Shown: piece by piece, positions 17,016-25,815 of the stretch
Position numbering within the stretch: the first letter of the stretch is position 1
Layout of the letters: each line of letters opens with the position of its first letter
Translations under genes and position numbers: made by a program
Assembly: GCA_041649015.1 (NCBI GenBank)
Contig: JBAZNU010000004.1
Location: 281,155 to 345,154, forward strand
Origin: Ignavibacteria bacterium
Lineage (GTDB): Bacteria > Bacteroidota > Ignavibacteria > Tepidaquicellales > Tepidaquicellaceae
DNA: 64,000 nucleotides
Direction of reading: 5' to 3'
Notes under the pieces: generated by a model
Databases searched by the model: none
What the model was told of the DNA's origin: nothing
Seen by the model: the letters and a program-made list of their open reading frames with translations, nothing else

Positions 17016-17414
17016 ATGGTAAAATTTTCAAAAAAACTAGAATATTCGTTAATTGCATTGAACCACCTTTCGCAATCGCAAAGCGATGTGACGAAAGTAC
17101 GTGATATTTCCGAGAAATATAGTATTCCTCACGATTTACTCGCTAAAATCCTACAAAAACTGAAAAAGGAAGGTATTCTTGAGTCTGTTCAGGGAGTAAA
17201 TGGGGGTTATAAGTTGTCACGAAAACTTTCGGATATTCCGTTAATGGAACTGTTCGGTTTAATTGAATCCAATACAAACATTGTTGAGTGTATGCATGAT
17301 GATGTGTCTAACTGTGATGTAAGCAATAACTGCTCTATCAAAATCCCTTTGAGCAAGATGCAGTCTGAATTTGAAAATCTTTTAAGAACAAAAATGGTGT
17401 CCGATTTTGTCTGA
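17016..17414 (+). CDS. Rrf2-family Fe-S regulator, IscR-like
   Basis: 132 aa. An N-terminal winged helix (residues 1-65: YSLIALNHLSQ, ISEKYSIPHDLLAKILQKLKKEGILESVQGVNGGYKLSR) is followed by the cluster-binding loop with Cys92, Cys100 and Cys106, which matches the three-cysteine [2Fe-2S] loop of IscR (C92/C98/C104 in E. coli) with a two-residue longer first spacing. It probably senses Fe-S status and represses the downstream cysteine desulfurase and A-type carrier genes. The desulfurase start overlaps the end of this gene, so translation is coupled. A matching palindrome lies at 16974-16994. Confidence 0.9.
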   Translation: MVKFSKKLEYSLIALNHLSQSQSDVTKVRDISEKYSIPHDLLAKILQKLKKEGILESVQGVNGGYKLSRKLSDIPLMELFGLIESNTNIVECMHDDVSNCDVSNNCSIKIPLSKMQSEFENLLRTKMVSDFV

Positions 17415-18555
17415 GAAATTTATATTCATGGATTATAATTCAACAACTCCGGTTGATAAGGAAGTATTGGATGCTATGTTACCGTATTTCAGCGGGAAGT
17501 TCGGTAATCCTTCATCGAGGCATCACTTTGGAAACGAAGCTAACGTTGCCGTTGAATACGCTCGTAAACAAATTAGTGCTTTGGTTAATTGTAATCCTGA
17601 TGAAATCATTTTCACAAGCGGAGCTACTGAATCAAATAACTTAGCAATCAAAGGTGTCGTTGAGAATAATTATAAAGAAGGCATTAATATCGTAACAAGT
17701 GAAATAGAGCATACCTCAGTCCTCGATACAGTAAAGGCTCTCGAAAAGTCGGGTGTGGAAATCAGGTATGTAAAGCCGGATAGTTATGGATTAATTGTTC
17801 CTAAAGATGTTGAAGAAAACATCGATGAAAATACTGTTCTTGTTTCAATAATGACCGCTAATAATGAAATCGGTACTATTCAGCCGGTTCCTGAGATTGC
17901 TCAGATATGCCGGATTCAAAACGTATTATTCCATACTGACGCTGTTCAGGCATTCGGTAAATTGCCTGTCGATGTTAATGAATATAAAATTGATTTGATG
18001 AGCATCAGCGCTCATAAAATGTACGGTCCTAAAGGTGTCGGTGCTTTGTATGTTAGAAATACTTCAGCTGATAAAATCTCAACACAGTTAAACGGAGGGG
18101 GTCATGAAAGAGGACTTAGAAGCGGAACTTTAAACGTACCGGGAATTGTCGGTTTCGGTAAAGCCGCTGAAATATCATCAGTGAGAATGTTTGATGATTT
18201 TCAAAAGGAAATTGTTCAGCGTGATATTCTAATGCAGAATCTTTTAAACAGAATTCCTTGTTCATTCTTAAACGGAAGCAGAGAAAAACGTTTGCCGAAT
18301 AACGTAAACATTAGCTTCGAGGGCGTTGATTCATCAGTCGTGATAAGCAATTTAAAAAATATCGCTTTATCAACAGGCAGCGCTTGCAGTTCCGCAACTT
18401 TAGGACCTTCTTATGTGTTAAAGGCAATAGGTAAAACTGATTCGTTGATTAAGTCTGCGATTAGGTTTAGTTTGGGAAGAAAAACCACAAATGAAGAAAT
18501 TATGTATGTTATAGAAAAAGTAATAGAATCCGTCAATAAACTAAGATTGAAATAA
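17407..18555 (+). CDS. iscS: Cysteine desulfurase (NifS/IscS class)
   Basis: 382 aa, a PLP aminotransferase-fold enzyme that removes sulfur from cysteine for Fe-S assembly. The PLP lysine is Lys204 in SISAHKMYGPKG and the catalytic persulfide Cys327 is in STGSACSSATLGPS; the N-terminus MDYNSTTPVD and GATESNNLAIKG are class I/NifS-like features. The TTG at 17407 is preferred because it leaves the usual few residues before the YNSTTP motif and overlaps the Rrf2 stop by eight bases; the alternative is ATG at 17428. NifS and IscS cannot be separated by sequence reading alone; there is no IscU gene next to it. Confidence 0.93.
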   Translation: MSEKFIFMDYNSTTPVDKEVLDAMLPYFSGKFGNPSSRHHFGNEANVAVEYARKQISALVNCNPDEIIFTSGATESNNLAIKGVVENNYKEGINIVTSEIEHTSVLDTVKALEKSGVEIRYVKPDSYGLIVPKDVEENIDENTVLVSIMTANNEIGTIQPVPEIAQICRIQNVLFHTDAVQAFGKLPVDVNEYKIDLMSISAHKMYGPKGVGALYVRNTSADKISTQLNGGGHERGLRSGTLNVPGIVGFGKAAEISSVRMFDDFQKEIVQRDILMQNLLNRIPCSFLNGSREKRLPNNVNISFEGVDSSVVISNLKNIALSTGSACSSATLGPSYVLKAIGKTDSLIKSAIRFSLGRKTTNEEIMYVIEKVIESVNKLRLK

Positions 18556-18647
18556 ATGCTATAAACAATAAGTTTATTGTCTGCATGACAAATAATTATA
18601 AACTATAAATCATAAACTATAAACTAACAATTATAAACTAAAAAGAT

Positions 18648-19013
18648 ATGTCAGAAGAAACAAAATTCATTCCGGGTGTTACGGAAGACGTAAACATAAC
18701 GGATAAAGCTATCAGCGAAGTTAAAAGAATAATGAAAGAAAATAATGTTCCCGAAAATTTTGGACTTAGAATCGGCGTCAAAGGAGGCGGCTGTTCAGGA
18801 TTCTCTTATTCACTCGGCTTCGACGGTGAATCTAAACCAACCGATACAATCATAGAAAAAGATGGTATTCAGGTATTTATCGATATGAAAAGTTTCCTTT
18901 ATTTAACAGGTACTGAAGTGGATTATACCGATGGTCTGTCTGGTAAGGGTTTCGTTTTCAATAATCCTAACGCAAAAAAAACATGCGGCTGCGGCAGCTC
19001 TTTCGGAGTATAA
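18648..19013 (+). CDS. A-type Fe-S carrier (ErpA/IscA/SufA family)
   Basis: 121 aa. HesB/IscA fold with the three cluster ligands in GGGCSGFSYSLGF and the C-terminal CGCGSSFGV. It accepts or delivers Fe-S clusters to apoproteins. It lies 92 bases after the cysteine desulfurase, across a short AT-rich spacer with several imperfect TATAAAC repeats (about 18596-18643), and is probably the third member of the IscR-controlled group. No scaffold (IscU/NifU) or ferredoxin gene is in this cluster. Confidence 0.92.
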   Translation: MSEETKFIPGVTEDVNITDKAISEVKRIMKENNVPENFGLRIGVKGGGCSGFSYSLGFDGESKPTDTIIEKDGIQVFIDMKSFLYLTGTEVDYTDGLSGKGFVFNNPNAKKTCGCGSSFGV

Positions 19014-19032
19014 TTTAACCAAAAGACAATTT

Positions 19033-19797
19033 ATGAGAAAAGATATTTCAAGAAGAAAATTTATTTACAATTCATCTTTAGGTGCTCTTTCACTATCATT
19101 TTTACCGGGTTTCTTATTAAATAATAATAACAATAAAAACAATATAAATTTGAAAGGAGATATTTCAAAAATGGCATACGAATGGAAATTCAATGCAAGA
19201 CCTTACTCTGACGAGGAGGCTAAAACACTCTTGAAAGATGTTGTATCACCCGAAACTAGCGATTGGCATTACAACACTCACCACAAGGGTTATGTTACAT
19301 TTCTTAACAACATCGAAAAAGAACTTGAATCCGCGGATAGAGCAAAAGCCAACGGCAATTACTCTTTGGTCGGTGAACTCAAAAGAAGAATGACTTGGAA
19401 CCACGGCGGTACTGTGCTTCACGATGTTTATTGGGAAGTACTCGGTGGTGACGGTGATGCATCAAAGGGTAAAGATATCTATGACGCAATCGTTAAAGAA
19501 TTCGGCAGCATCGATAAATGGAAAGAAGATTTCAAAGCAACTGCAACAGCTGCTAAACTCTCTGGCTGGGGCGTACTTGTATATGATAGACTTTACAGCG
19601 GTAGGCTTTTAAATGTTCTTGTCGATGAGCATCACTACGGCGCTATCTGGGGCGGTGTTCCTCTTATTGCGTGCGACGTTTTCGAACATGCCTATTACCA
19701 CAAGGACGGTCCGGGAAGAGTCAAGTATATTGATAACTTCATTAATAACTTGCACTGGTCAAGAATAAATGATAGATTTACAAAGTTCTGTAAATAA
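19033..19797 (+). CDS. Superoxide dismutase (Fe/Mn), Tat-exported
   Basis: 254 aa from the ATG at 19033. A frame-compatible upstream start at 18931 lies inside the A-type carrier gene and is rejected. Residues 4-30 form a twin-arginine signal (SRRKFIYNSSLGALSLSFL), followed by an asparagine-rich spacer. The body is a Fe/Mn SOD: metal ligands in WHYNTHHKGYV, TWNHGGTVLHD and DVFEHAYYH, and DEHHYGAIWGG near the C-terminus. It converts superoxide to peroxide and oxygen, here outside the cytoplasm. Placement next to Fe-S assembly genes fits protection from oxidative damage. Metal preference cannot be told. Confidence 0.9.
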   Translation: MRKDISRRKFIYNSSLGALSLSFLPGFLLNNNNNKNNINLKGDISKMAYEWKFNARPYSDEEAKTLLKDVVSPETSDWHYNTHHKGYVTFLNNIEKELESADRAKANGNYSLVGELKRRMTWNHGGTVLHDVYWEVLGGDGDASKGKDIYDAIVKEFGSIDKWKEDFKATATAAKLSGWGVLVYDRLYSGRLLNVLVDEHHYGAIWGGVPLIACDVFEHAYYHKDGPGRVKYIDNFINNLHWSRINDRFTKFCK

Positions 19798-19808
19798 ATT
19801 ATTTAGAA

Positions 19809-20369
19809 TTGCAAAGATACATTAAAGTAACAATATTTCTATTAAGTCTGATTTTGCTTTCCTCTTGCAATAAAAAAGAGGAAAGCACTAATCAGCAAAA
19901 CTCATCATCCGGTGAGTTTGTCTGGAAAGAATCGATTTCTGTTAAAGATATACCCGATGCCCCTCTTAAAGGTAAAATTGAAGGCAAGGATTTTAATCCG
20001 GTTTATATAGTCTTCGAAAAATGGAGAGGCTCAAACGATAACGTCCTGGCTTTTAGTGATAAAGCTCCTAAAAATAAATGCGGCTTTATAGAAAATTATA
20101 ACGGTTATCAATTGACTAAAATTGGCTCGGAGTTCAAAGTCGGTGAGTTTGTTAAGGATTCTTTCGTCAAAAGTTTAGAAGGGTATTCAGCTGATTTTCA
20201 TGTCACCGAAAATGATGATATGAGGAAAATCAACGCAAGCTGGAATGCATCTTTATTAATCACAGAGATGAATGATGACGTAGTAAAAGGTAGAATTGCT
20301 ATGTGTTTTAAAGACGAGAAGAAAAGCTGGATTGCTGGCAGATTCGAAGCTATTGTTTGTAACAACTGA
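19809..20369 (+). CDS. Putative lipoprotein, unknown function
   Basis: 186 aa from a TTG at 19809, eleven bases after the SOD stop. The N-terminus is a lipoprotein signal with lipobox LLSSC (Cys ~20), followed by a charged, Ser/Gln-rich linker. The mature part is soluble, with a GKIEGKDFNPVYIVFEKW segment and a C-terminal WIAGRFEAIVC. I do not recognise the family. It is followed 32 bases later by a second lipoprotein gene, so the two may be co-transcribed with the SOD gene. Confidence 0.75.
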   Translation: MQRYIKVTIFLLSLILLSSCNKKEESTNQQNSSSGEFVWKESISVKDIPDAPLKGKIEGKDFNPVYIVFEKWRGSNDNVLAFSDKAPKNKCGFIENYNGYQLTKIGSEFKVGEFVKDSFVKSLEGYSADFHVTENDDMRKINASWNASLLITEMNDDVVKGRIAMCFKDEKKSWIAGRFEAIVCNN

Positions 20370-20401
20370 TTTTAATAATCATAATTCGCATATTATAAAA
20401 A

Positions 20402-20902
20402 ATGAAGTATACAATTTTACATGTTCTTATTCTTTTAATGTTTGTTCTTTATAGCTGCGGAAAGAATGAACAAAAACCGGAACAAAATTCTTCAGGTAAA
20501 ACAGAAGTCAGTACTGATTCTGCAAAGCTGAACTCACAGGACAACAAAGAAGTTAGCACAACCGGTAATGAACTCGGTCTCCAGGTAGGACTTCCGAAGG
20601 ATTTTCCCAAAGATGTTCCTCAACCCCCTAATTCAAACTGCGTTGGCTCTATCGTTAACCAGACTGAAGGTACAACAGTAACTTTTTCCTCAAATGCAAA
20701 AGTTTTGGATATCGCATCCTTCTATAAAGAAGAGTTGAAGAAAAATGGCTTTAAATCGGAACCGGGGATGGAAGATTTGATTAATGAAAAAGGCGGGATG
20801 CTCAAATGGAGTAAAGCTGAAAGAGATGTAGAATTAATGATGAGTTTTAATTCAGAATCAAACTCAACAGATATAGTTTTGTCGTACAAGGAAAAGAAGT
20901 AG
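20402..20902 (+). CDS. Putative lipoprotein, unknown function
   Basis: 166 aa. Signal peptide with lipobox VLYSC (Cys ~19), then a ~40-residue low-complexity Ser/Asn/Glu linker. The mature domain (LGLQVGLPKDFPKDVPQPPN, KVLDIASFYKEELKKNGFKS) resembles small periplasmic domains in which a helix-strand unit covers a YKEEL motif, as in some bacterial lipoproteins of unknown role. It is anchored in the inner or outer membrane. No neighbour suggests a function. Confidence 0.75.
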   Translation: MKYTILHVLILLMFVLYSCGKNEQKPEQNSSGKTEVSTDSAKLNSQDNKEVSTTGNELGLQVGLPKDFPKDVPQPPNSNCVGSIVNQTEGTTVTFSSNAKVLDIASFYKEELKKNGFKSEPGMEDLINEKGGMLKWSKAERDVELMMSFNSESNSTDIVLSYKEKK

Positions 20903-20938
20903 CATTATACTGGAATTTTAATCTCAGAAGATTATTGC

Positions 20939-21913
20939 TTGGGAGCATTAAAACATATTCTTTTAAGCCGTACTGATAAGATTGGAGATGTGATTCTCAC
21001 GCTTCCTATGATTCCTGAAATTAAAAGACTTTCTCCCTCGTCTGAAATTTCGCTTTTCATTAGTAATAAACTCGGAAACCTTCTGAACGGATACGAAGGT
21101 GTTGACAATATCTTCTATTATGAAGATGTTTCTGATAATCTTCTCGACTTTTTCAAATCAAATGATTTTGATACAATAATCAACGTATTCCCGAGAAAAG
21201 ATATTGCAGTCGCTTCATTCCGTGCGGGAATTCAGACACGAGTTGGTACCGCTTACAGATTCTATTCTTTCTTGTTTAACGAGAGAATAAAAGAACACAG
21301 AAAGTATGCTGTTAAACATGAGTCCGAATACAATCTTAACTTATTAAGTTTTCTGAAAAAAGAAATATCCTTAGAAAAAATATTCCATTTAAGTTATACT
21401 GATTCTGAATACAACTACTTTAAAAATAAACTGAACATACATTTTAACTTAGATTCTAAATACATTATCATTCATCCTGGCAGCAAAGGGTCGGCAGTCG
21501 ATTTACCCGTATACAAACTCATTAAATTAGCTGAATACATAAAAACGACATATCCATTCTTTAAGATTTTAGTTACAGGTTTAGATCGGGAAAGTAATGT
21601 AACGTCATTATTCCCCCTGAAGTTAGGCGGCGATATTATTAATTTAACTGGAATGTTAGACTTGAGGGAAATGATGATACTTATCGATAGATGTGAGTTA
21701 TTTGTTTCAAACTCTACAGGACCTATTCACATTGCAGGAGCATTAAATAGAAAAATAATTGGTTTCTATCCGAATTCTGCTCCAATGAACGCAATTAGAT
21801 GGAAACCATTATCTAATCAGGCTGTAATCATAAGTCCGGAAAAAGGAGACGATATGAGTACAATTAATGACACACGGGCAGCTGAGGCTGTTGATGAGCT
21901 TTTAAGAATATGA
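20939..21913 (+). CDS. Family 9 glycosyltransferase (heptosyltransferase-like)
   Basis: 324 aa from TTG at 20939. A GT-B enzyme of the ADP-heptose:LPS heptosyltransferase family: N-terminal LLSRTDKIGDVILTLPMIPEI (the conserved R-x-D-x-x-GD-x-x-x-P motif), YIIIHPGSKG at the domain junction, and the C-terminal FVSNSTGPIHIAGALNRKIIGFYP ligand loop. It probably adds heptose to the LPS inner core; an ADP-heptose epimerase gene (hldD) at 44121 supports heptose use. The exact acceptor is unknown. Confidence 0.88.
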   Translation: MGALKHILLSRTDKIGDVILTLPMIPEIKRLSPSSEISLFISNKLGNLLNGYEGVDNIFYYEDVSDNLLDFFKSNDFDTIINVFPRKDIAVASFRAGIQTRVGTAYRFYSFLFNERIKEHRKYAVKHESEYNLNLLSFLKKEISLEKIFHLSYTDSEYNYFKNKLNIHFNLDSKYIIIHPGSKGSAVDLPVYKLIKLAEYIKTTYPFFKILVTGLDRESNVTSLFPLKLGGDIINLTGMLDLREMMILIDRCELFVSNSTGPIHIAGALNRKIIGFYPNSAPMNAIRWKPLSNQAVIISPEKGDDMSTINDTRAAEAVDELLRI

Positions 21914-21972
21914 TTTATTTGAAACATTTTATTAAATTTTAGGTTACAATATTAAGTAAACATAATAATATT

Positions 21973-22785
21973 ATGAAAAACATTATCGCAGGAGTTATTA
22001 TTTTATTAGTTCTGTCATTAAACTTTGTTAATGCACAGGAAAAGGAATACAGAAAAGTAAGCCATAATGCTTTTGGACTTGGAGAGAGACTTGAATTTGA
22101 AATCAGTTATGGATTCCTGACTGCCGGGTACGTAGTCTTTGAAATAGCGCCTAACTTTGTTGTTATGAATGGCAGAAATTGTTACGATATTACTGCTACT
22201 CTAAATTCAGCTTCAAGTTTTGAATGGGTGTATAAACTTCAGGATAAGTACAAGTGCTATCTTGATGCCGAAGGTCTATTCCCTTGGAAGTTTGAACAGT
22301 ACATAAGAGAAGGCGATTACTCAAAAGATTTTACGGTTATCTTCGATAACGTGAATAATAAAGCAAGAACTACAAACATTACTAAGGGTAAGAAGGAACC
22401 CGACGGCGAGTTTGATATTAAACCTTATTCACTCGATATTATCAGTGCCTTCTATTATGCGAGAACTATGAATGTTCAGAACATGAACAACGGCGAGATT
22501 ATTACTCTGAATAGTTTCTACGACGATAAAAACTATGACCTTAAAGTGAAAGTTCTTGATAAAGAAGATGTCGATGTTCCGGCTGGTGATTTCAGATGCG
22601 TTATCGTGCAGCCCGTTGCCGAAGAAGGTGCTCTCATAAAGAAAGCCGAAAATATTGCTGTTTGGATTTCAAGAGATGACAGAAAGATTCCAGTCATGGT
22701 AAAACTTGATATCATAGTAGGCTCTGTTAAAGCTGAATTGATTTCTTACAAGAATCTGTCTGGTCCGTTAGATTCAAAGAAATAA
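21973..22785 (+). CDS. DUF3108 exported protein
   Basis: 270 aa. A cleavable signal peptide (residues 1-21, ending VNAQ) precedes a DUF3108-type domain: GERLEFEISYGFLTAGYVVFEI, YDITATLNSASSFEWVYKLQDKY, YSLDIISAFYYART, and DFRCVIVQPV near the C-terminus. DUF3108 proteins are periplasmic or surface beta-rich proteins with no known reaction. The queE gene starts two bases after the stop, so both are in one transcript, although they share no obvious pathway. Confidence 0.85.
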   Translation: MKNIIAGVIILLVLSLNFVNAQEKEYRKVSHNAFGLGERLEFEISYGFLTAGYVVFEIAPNFVVMNGRNCYDITATLNSASSFEWVYKLQDKYKCYLDAEGLFPWKFEQYIREGDYSKDFTVIFDNVNNKARTTNITKGKKEPDGEFDIKPYSLDIISAFYYARTMNVQNMNNGEIITLNSFYDDKNYDLKVKVLDKEDVDVPAGDFRCVIVQPVAEEGALIKKAENIAVWISRDDRKIPVMVKLDIIVGSVKAELISYKNLSGPLDSKK

Positions 22786-22786
22786 C

Positions 22787-23512
22787 ATGAAGATTTCAGA
22801 GTTATTCTATTCAGTGCAAGGAGAAGGGAAGCGTATCGGCGTCCCTTCTTTTTTCATTAGAACTAATGGTTGTAATCTTAGATGTAAGTTCTCCGGTGGA
22901 AATTTGTGCGATACTCCCTACACAAGCTGGAATCCTGAAGATGAACATAATATCGGTGAATTCAGCGTTGATGACATTATTAGTGAATATAAAAACAGCG
23001 GTGCTGTCGACGTAGTTATAACCGGCGGAGAACCGGCTCTTCAACACGATGAGCTTGCTGATTTGTGCTCTAAACTTAAAGTCTTGGATGCATATGTAAC
23101 ACTTGAAACAAACGGTACTCGCACTGGTCAATTTTTGGAATACATTGATTTAATCAGTGTGAGTCCTAAACTGAAATCCTCAATTCCATTCGATACTAAA
23201 CATGAAAAGATGCACAAACAGAACAGAATTAATCTTGATGTTCTGAAAGTATATCAGGATATTACTATTAACCGTAATAAAGAAATTCAATGGAAGTTTG
23301 TATATTGCAGTATAAATGACATTGAAGAGATTCTTTTGCTTCAGAAGGAAATTGGTTTCGTTAATAAAGATGTTTACCTTATGCCGGAGGGATTAACAGA
23401 CCTTGATATTTCACTTAAAAGAAAAGAACTTGCCGAGATTTGCAAGAAATATCATTTCAATTATACTGAACGTCTGCATATTCTTATCTGGGGCAGTAAA
23501 AGAGGTATATAA
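22787..23512 (+). CDS. queE: 7-carboxy-7-deazaguanine synthase (QueE), radical SAM
   Basis: 241 aa. Radical-SAM enzyme of queuosine/7-deazaguanine synthesis that ring-contracts 6-carboxytetrahydropterin. The N-terminus ISELFYSVQGEGKRIGVPSF and the D-T-P-Y-T-S-W motif are QueE hallmarks; VVITGGEPALQ is the SAM-binding GGE motif and LETNGT follows. The cluster cysteines are Cys29, Cys33 and Cys41, giving CX3CX7C instead of CX3CX2C, so there is an insertion before the last ligand. No queC, queD or queF lies nearby. Confidence 0.9.
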   Translation: MKISELFYSVQGEGKRIGVPSFFIRTNGCNLRCKFSGGNLCDTPYTSWNPEDEHNIGEFSVDDIISEYKNSGAVDVVITGGEPALQHDELADLCSKLKVLDAYVTLETNGTRTGQFLEYIDLISVSPKLKSSIPFDTKHEKMHKQNRINLDVLKVYQDITINRNKEIQWKFVYCSINDIEEILLLQKEIGFVNKDVYLMPEGLTDLDISLKRKELAEICKKYHFNYTERLHILIWGSKRGI

Positions 23513-23665
23513 ATAAATTTTTATTAAACAACGTAATAATTCCTATCCTCAAGTTAGAATTTGTAGAATTGAAACTTAAATTTTAATTGTATAACTTACA
23601 TAATATTTTCATACAATATAGTCAAAATTATATAAAATTATACTTTTAACTTAAATTAAAGAATT

Positions 23666-25726
23666 ATGTCAGAACAAAAGAAATTTGTTCCGTTTATATC
23701 TGCCGAGACAAATCTTGCTGAGTTCACAATTCGCGGATTAATTATCGGTTTGATATTGGCAGTCGTTCTTGGTGCAGCTAACGCATATTTAGGATTAAAA
23801 GCGGGTATGACTATAGCCGCTACTTATCCCGCTGCTGTGCTTGGAATGGCAATTTTAAAAGTTTTTAAGGGTAATATACTCGAAGAAAACTTCGTTAGAA
23901 CTGTTGGTTCTATCGGAGAGTCTGTTGCTGCAGGTGCTATCTTCACATTGCCGGCATTCTTTATAGCGGGTATTTGGGACCCAATGAATATCTCAGGTGC
24001 AAATTATGCTACGGCAACTGTAATCTTAATAGCCGGTGGTATTCTTGGTATTATGTTCGTTGCTCTATTAAGAAGGGTTATGGTTGAAGACAGGGATTTG
24101 TTATTTCCTGAATCTACAGCAGCTGCTGAAATCCATAAATCTGGACAAGGCGGCGGTGGTGGTTCCAAATTCCTCTTTAGTGCGATGGGACTCGGTGCTG
24201 TTATTCAGTTCCTTGGGCAAATCAATTTCTTTGCTGCAAGTTGGGAAAAATTCTACGCCTTCTTCGATAAAGTAAAAATCCCTGGTACAAACATAAACGC
24301 TCAGGGTGGAATGCTTGTTAGTTCTCCGGGTATTAGTCCTGCATACATGGGTGTCGGTTATATTATAGGACCTAAATATGCGTCTCTAAACTTTAGCGGT
24401 GGTCTTCTCGCTTGGGGTCTTTTAACACCTATAATTTATTATTTCATTTATCCGTATATTAGCGATATCAATTTTATTAATGAGTGGGCTGCTATGTCGG
24501 GCAAGAGTGCTGAAACTCTTTCCAATCAGGGTTTCCAGATTAATCAGGTCTGGAGATATATCGTAAGACCTATCGCAATTGGCGGAATGCTTATGGGCGC
24601 ATTATATACTTTATTCAATATGCGTAAGTCTCTGTTTGCGGGCTTGAAACGTTCTGTAGGTGATGTCAAGAAAGCTGCTGCCGGTACACATCATAACATT
24701 GAGAGAACTGAAAAAGATTTACCTTTCTCTTATGTATTAATCGGAATAATTGCTGTTGCAGTAGTAACATTTCTGATTACTTATTTTGTATTTGGTACTG
24801 GGTTGGCTCCTGCTTTAGCATCAGCAACAATCCTGATCATATTAGCGTTTTTCTTCGCAGCAATTTCAGGTTATCTGGTTGGTATTATTGGTTCATCTAA
24901 CAATCCTATAAGCGGTTTGACCTTAACTGCTCTTGTTACAACAGCTTTGATACTCGTTGTTATTGGTGTTGATGCACAGCACGGGGGCGTTGCGGCAGTT
25001 CTTGGTGTAGCAGCAATCGTTTGTGTTGCAGCAGCAGTAGCAGGTGAGATGCTTCAGGATTTAAAAGCAGGACATATTCTCGGCGGTACTCCATGGAAAA
25101 TGCAGGTTGGTGATATCATTGGTGTTGTTGTTTCAGGTCTTGTAATGTTCTATGTTTTAAATCTTTTGAATCAGGCTGATATTGCACAGGGTATTCAGCA
25201 AAACTATCAGGGTGGTTTTGGAAGCAAGAATCTTTCAGCTCCACAGGCTGGTCTGATGGCTATGCTTTCGCAGGGTATTGTTGGTGGAAAAATGGCATGG
25301 TCATTAATCATAGTTGGTCTGTTAATGGGAATTGCATTCATTATGATGCAGGTGAAAAGCCCGATGCTCGTTTCAGTTGGAATGTACCTACCGCTTGAAA
25401 CAACCTTTGCAATTTTTATTGGCGGTATTATTAAAGGAATTCTTGATATCATGGTCAAAAAGAGAAAATTAAACGAAGCTCAGAAAGTTAGAATTGAAAA
25501 TGTAGGTATTCTGCTCGCATCCGGTTTCATTGCAGGTGAAGCTTTGACCGGACTCGGATTTGCTCCGTTTAAGATTGCCGAGATGAAAATTCCTCAGATA
25601 TTTGCAGAACCGCCTTTATTAATTGGATTTGTTATTCTTGCAATAATAGGATTAATTCTAATTTATATACCTTTAAGAAATGCGGGTAAAGCCGATGAAC
25701 CGGCTCCTCCAAGCTCAGGGATGTAA
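23666..25726 (+). CDS. OPT-family oligopeptide transporter
   Basis: 686 aa, polytopic inner-membrane protein with many hydrophobic helices from residue ~22 on. N-terminal features of the OPT family: TIRGLIIGLILAVVLGAANAY, LGLKAGMTIAATYPAAVLGMA, and FPESTAAAEIHKSG. Family members import oligopeptides or metal-chelates by proton symport. It stands alone with a good terminator after it (25750-25774). Substrate unknown. Confidence 0.9.
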   Translation: MSEQKKFVPFISAETNLAEFTIRGLIIGLILAVVLGAANAYLGLKAGMTIAATYPAAVLGMAILKVFKGNILEENFVRTVGSIGESVAAGAIFTLPAFFIAGIWDPMNISGANYATATVILIAGGILGIMFVALLRRVMVEDRDLLFPESTAAAEIHKSGQGGGGGSKFLFSAMGLGAVIQFLGQINFFAASWEKFYAFFDKVKIPGTNINAQGGMLVSSPGISPAYMGVGYIIGPKYASLNFSGGLLAWGLLTPIIYYFIYPYISDINFINEWAAMSGKSAETLSNQGFQINQVWRYIVRPIAIGGMLMGALYTLFNMRKSLFAGLKRSVGDVKKAAAGTHHNIERTEKDLPFSYVLIGIIAVAVVTFLITYFVFGTGLAPALASATILIILAFFFAAISGYLVGIIGSSNNPISGLTLTALVTTALILVVIGVDAQHGGVAAVLGVAAIVCVAAAVAGEMLQDLKAGHILGGTPWKMQVGDIIGVVVSGLVMFYVLNLLNQADIAQGIQQNYQGGFGSKNLSAPQAGLMAMLSQGIVGGKMAWSLIIVGLLMGIAFIMMQVKSPMLVSVGMYLPLETTFAIFIGGIIKGILDIMVKKRKLNEAQKVRIENVGILLASGFIAGEALTGLGFAPFKIAEMKIPQIFAEPPLLIGFVILAIIGLILIYIPLRNAGKADEPAPPSSGM

Positions 25727-25749
25727 TTTGTAACTTTATATTTTAATTT

Positions 25750-25774
25750 AAAGGGGATTTATATCCCCTTTTTT
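25750..25774 (+). terminator. Rho-independent terminator after the OPT transporter gene
   Basis: AAAGGGGAT pairs with ATCCCCTTT around 25751-25771 (loop TTAT), followed by a T run. It separates the transporter gene from cdaA. Confidence 0.85.
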
Positions 25775-25815
25775 ATTGACATTTTATTAGTTACTGAATT
25801 TAACTAAATTAATAA

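Noticed and set aside
18931..19032. Longer start for the superoxide dismutase gene
   Set aside because: It lies within the A-type carrier gene and would bury the twin-arginine signal; ATG 19033 is better.
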